Assembly: GCA_903820745.1 (NCBI GenBank)
Contig: CAIJIT010000151.1
Span: forward strand, 1 to 58,638
Length of the DNA: 58,638 bases
Direction: 5' to 3'
Origin: an uncultured Burkholderiales bacterium
GTDB lineage: Bacteria; Pseudomonadota; Gammaproteobacteria; Burkholderiales; Burkholderiaceae_C
Numbering within the stretch: the first letter of the stretch is position 1; each line of letters begins with the position of its first letter. A program made the position numbers and the translations under genes. Positions 58,017 to 58,638 of the stretch are shown here, piece by piece. The notes beneath the pieces were generated by a model. It ran no database searches. It saw only the letters and a list, made by a program, of their open reading frames with translations, and had not been told where the DNA came from.

Positions 58017-58638
58017 ATGTTGCTAAGTGTTGCCATATTTCTACCCATCGTCAGCGGCTTGTTGCTGCTGGCCGTTGGGCGTGACGACCAGGCCGGCACG
58101 GCGCGCTGGATTGCCTTGCTGGCTGCATTGGCCAGCCTTGCGGTGACCTTGCCGCTGATCAGCGGCTTCGATACGGCCACCGCGGCGATGCAGTTCGTCG
58201 AGAACCAGCCCTGGATCGATCGTTTCAATGTGCGTTACCACCTCGGTCTTGACGGCATTTCCTTGTGGTTTGTGCCGCTGACGGCCTTCATCAATGTCAT
58301 CGTCGTGATCGCTGCCTGGGAATCGGTGACCAAGCGCGTCAATCAATATCTGGGTGCCTTCATGATCCTGTCGGGATTGATGATCGGTGTCTTTTCAGCG
58401 CTCGACGGCCTGCTGTTCTATGTCTTTTTCGAGGCCACGCTGATTCCGATGTACATCATCATCGGTGTCTGGGGCGGACCGAACCGGGTCTATGCAGCCT
58501 TCAAGTTCTTCCTTTACACGCTGGCAGGTTCGCTGCTGATGCTGATCGCGCTGGTCTATCTTTATTTCCAGTCGGGGGGCAGTTTCGACATCCAGACCTG
58601 GCAAAAGCTCCCGTTGGCGATGCCGGTACAAACGCTGC
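58017..58638 (+). CDS. nuoM: NADH-quinone oxidoreductase subunit M (partial, cut by window end)
   Basis: The first 207 codons of the second antiporter-like subunit. It begins MLLSVAIFLPIVSGLLLLAVG, and LDGISLWFVPLTAFINVIV and FFEATLIPMYIIIGVWGGPNR are clear; the Glu of FFEATLIPM is the conserved one on the proton path. GGCGGAG lies a few bases upstream of the ATG. The 3' end and nuoN are outside the window. Confidence 0.96.
   Translation, partial: MLLSVAIFLPIVSGLLLLAVGRDDQAGTARWIALLAALASLAVTLPLISGFDTATAAMQFVENQPWIDRFNVRYHLGLDGISLWFVPLTAFINVIVVIAAWESVTKRVNQYLGAFMILSGLMIGVFSALDGLLFYVFFEATLIPMYIIIGVWGGPNRVYAAFKFFLYTLAGSLLMLIALVYLYFQSGGSFDIQTWQKLPLAMPVQTL

Overview
The window reads as chromosomal core DNA of a GC-rich betaproteobacterium, most likely Burkholderiales. 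The main reasons are the order secG, tRNA-Leu(GAG), nuoA onward; the isc operon iscR-S-U-A-hscB-hscA-fdx; a RibB protein carrying a dead GTP cyclohydrolase II domain; a cysteine-type intracellular PHA depolymerase; and TRAP transporter and DUF692 genes of the Burkholderiales type. I do not name a genus. Genes are closely packed, many joined by 4-base stop/start overlaps, and no gap longer than 300 bases lacks a gene, an RNA or a gene remnant. I saw no insertion sequence, phage or CRISPR array.

Layout. 1-9.5 kb: trmJ, cysE, mog, darP (yjgA), pmbA, a TRAP transporter split over two convergent units, a DUF442 phosphatase-like gene, yqeY and rpsU. 9.6-12.2 kb: a HI0933-family flavoprotein and a PAS plus degenerate GGDEF protein. 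12.1-13.1 kb: a decaying minor type IV pilin locus, with a pilin that has run through its old stop codon and scraps of later pilin-cluster genes. 13.3-15.9 kb: a bufferin-type (DUF2282/DUF692/DUF2063) peptide-modification operon with a pyroglutamyl peptidase gene inside it. 15.9-23.6 kb, minus strand: a tightly coupled run tauE-like, ribD, ribBX, ribH, nusB, aminotransferase, ybgC, tolQ, tolR, tolA. 23.7-25.1 kb: 6S RNA, zapA, a ZapB-like gene and nth. 25.1-28.7 kb: an ArnT/GT2/GtrA/ChbG glycolipid cassette. 28.7-32.0 kb: rnfB-like, phaZ and an aromatic/aspartate aminotransferase. 32.2-40.9 kb: uvrB, the isc operon and tsaD. 41.1-45.96 kb: rpsO, pnp, a quinone oxidoreductase, tpiA and secG. 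46.1 kb to the end: tRNA-Leu and the complex I operon nuoA to nuoM, with nuoM cut by the window edge.

How the genes fit together. Most are housekeeping functions: tRNA and ribosome modification, riboflavin, the cell envelope Tol system, Fe-S cluster assembly and the respiratory complex I that consumes such clusters. The accessory content is the TRAP uptake system, the glycolipid cassette, PHA mobilisation and the bufferin operon. The bufferin operon is the most interesting system here: related operons make exported, thiooxazole-containing, copper-binding peptides. Its distinctive point in this window is the pcp gene placed between the precursor gene and the modifying enzyme gene.

Regulatory sequence that can be read directly includes an IscR type-1-like operator before iscR, perfect inverted repeats in the iscR and pnp leaders, an intrinsic terminator inside the isc operon, a bidirectional terminator between the TRAP units, and a palindrome before phaZ. 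All functional statements come from reading translated sequence and recalling protein families; no database search was run.
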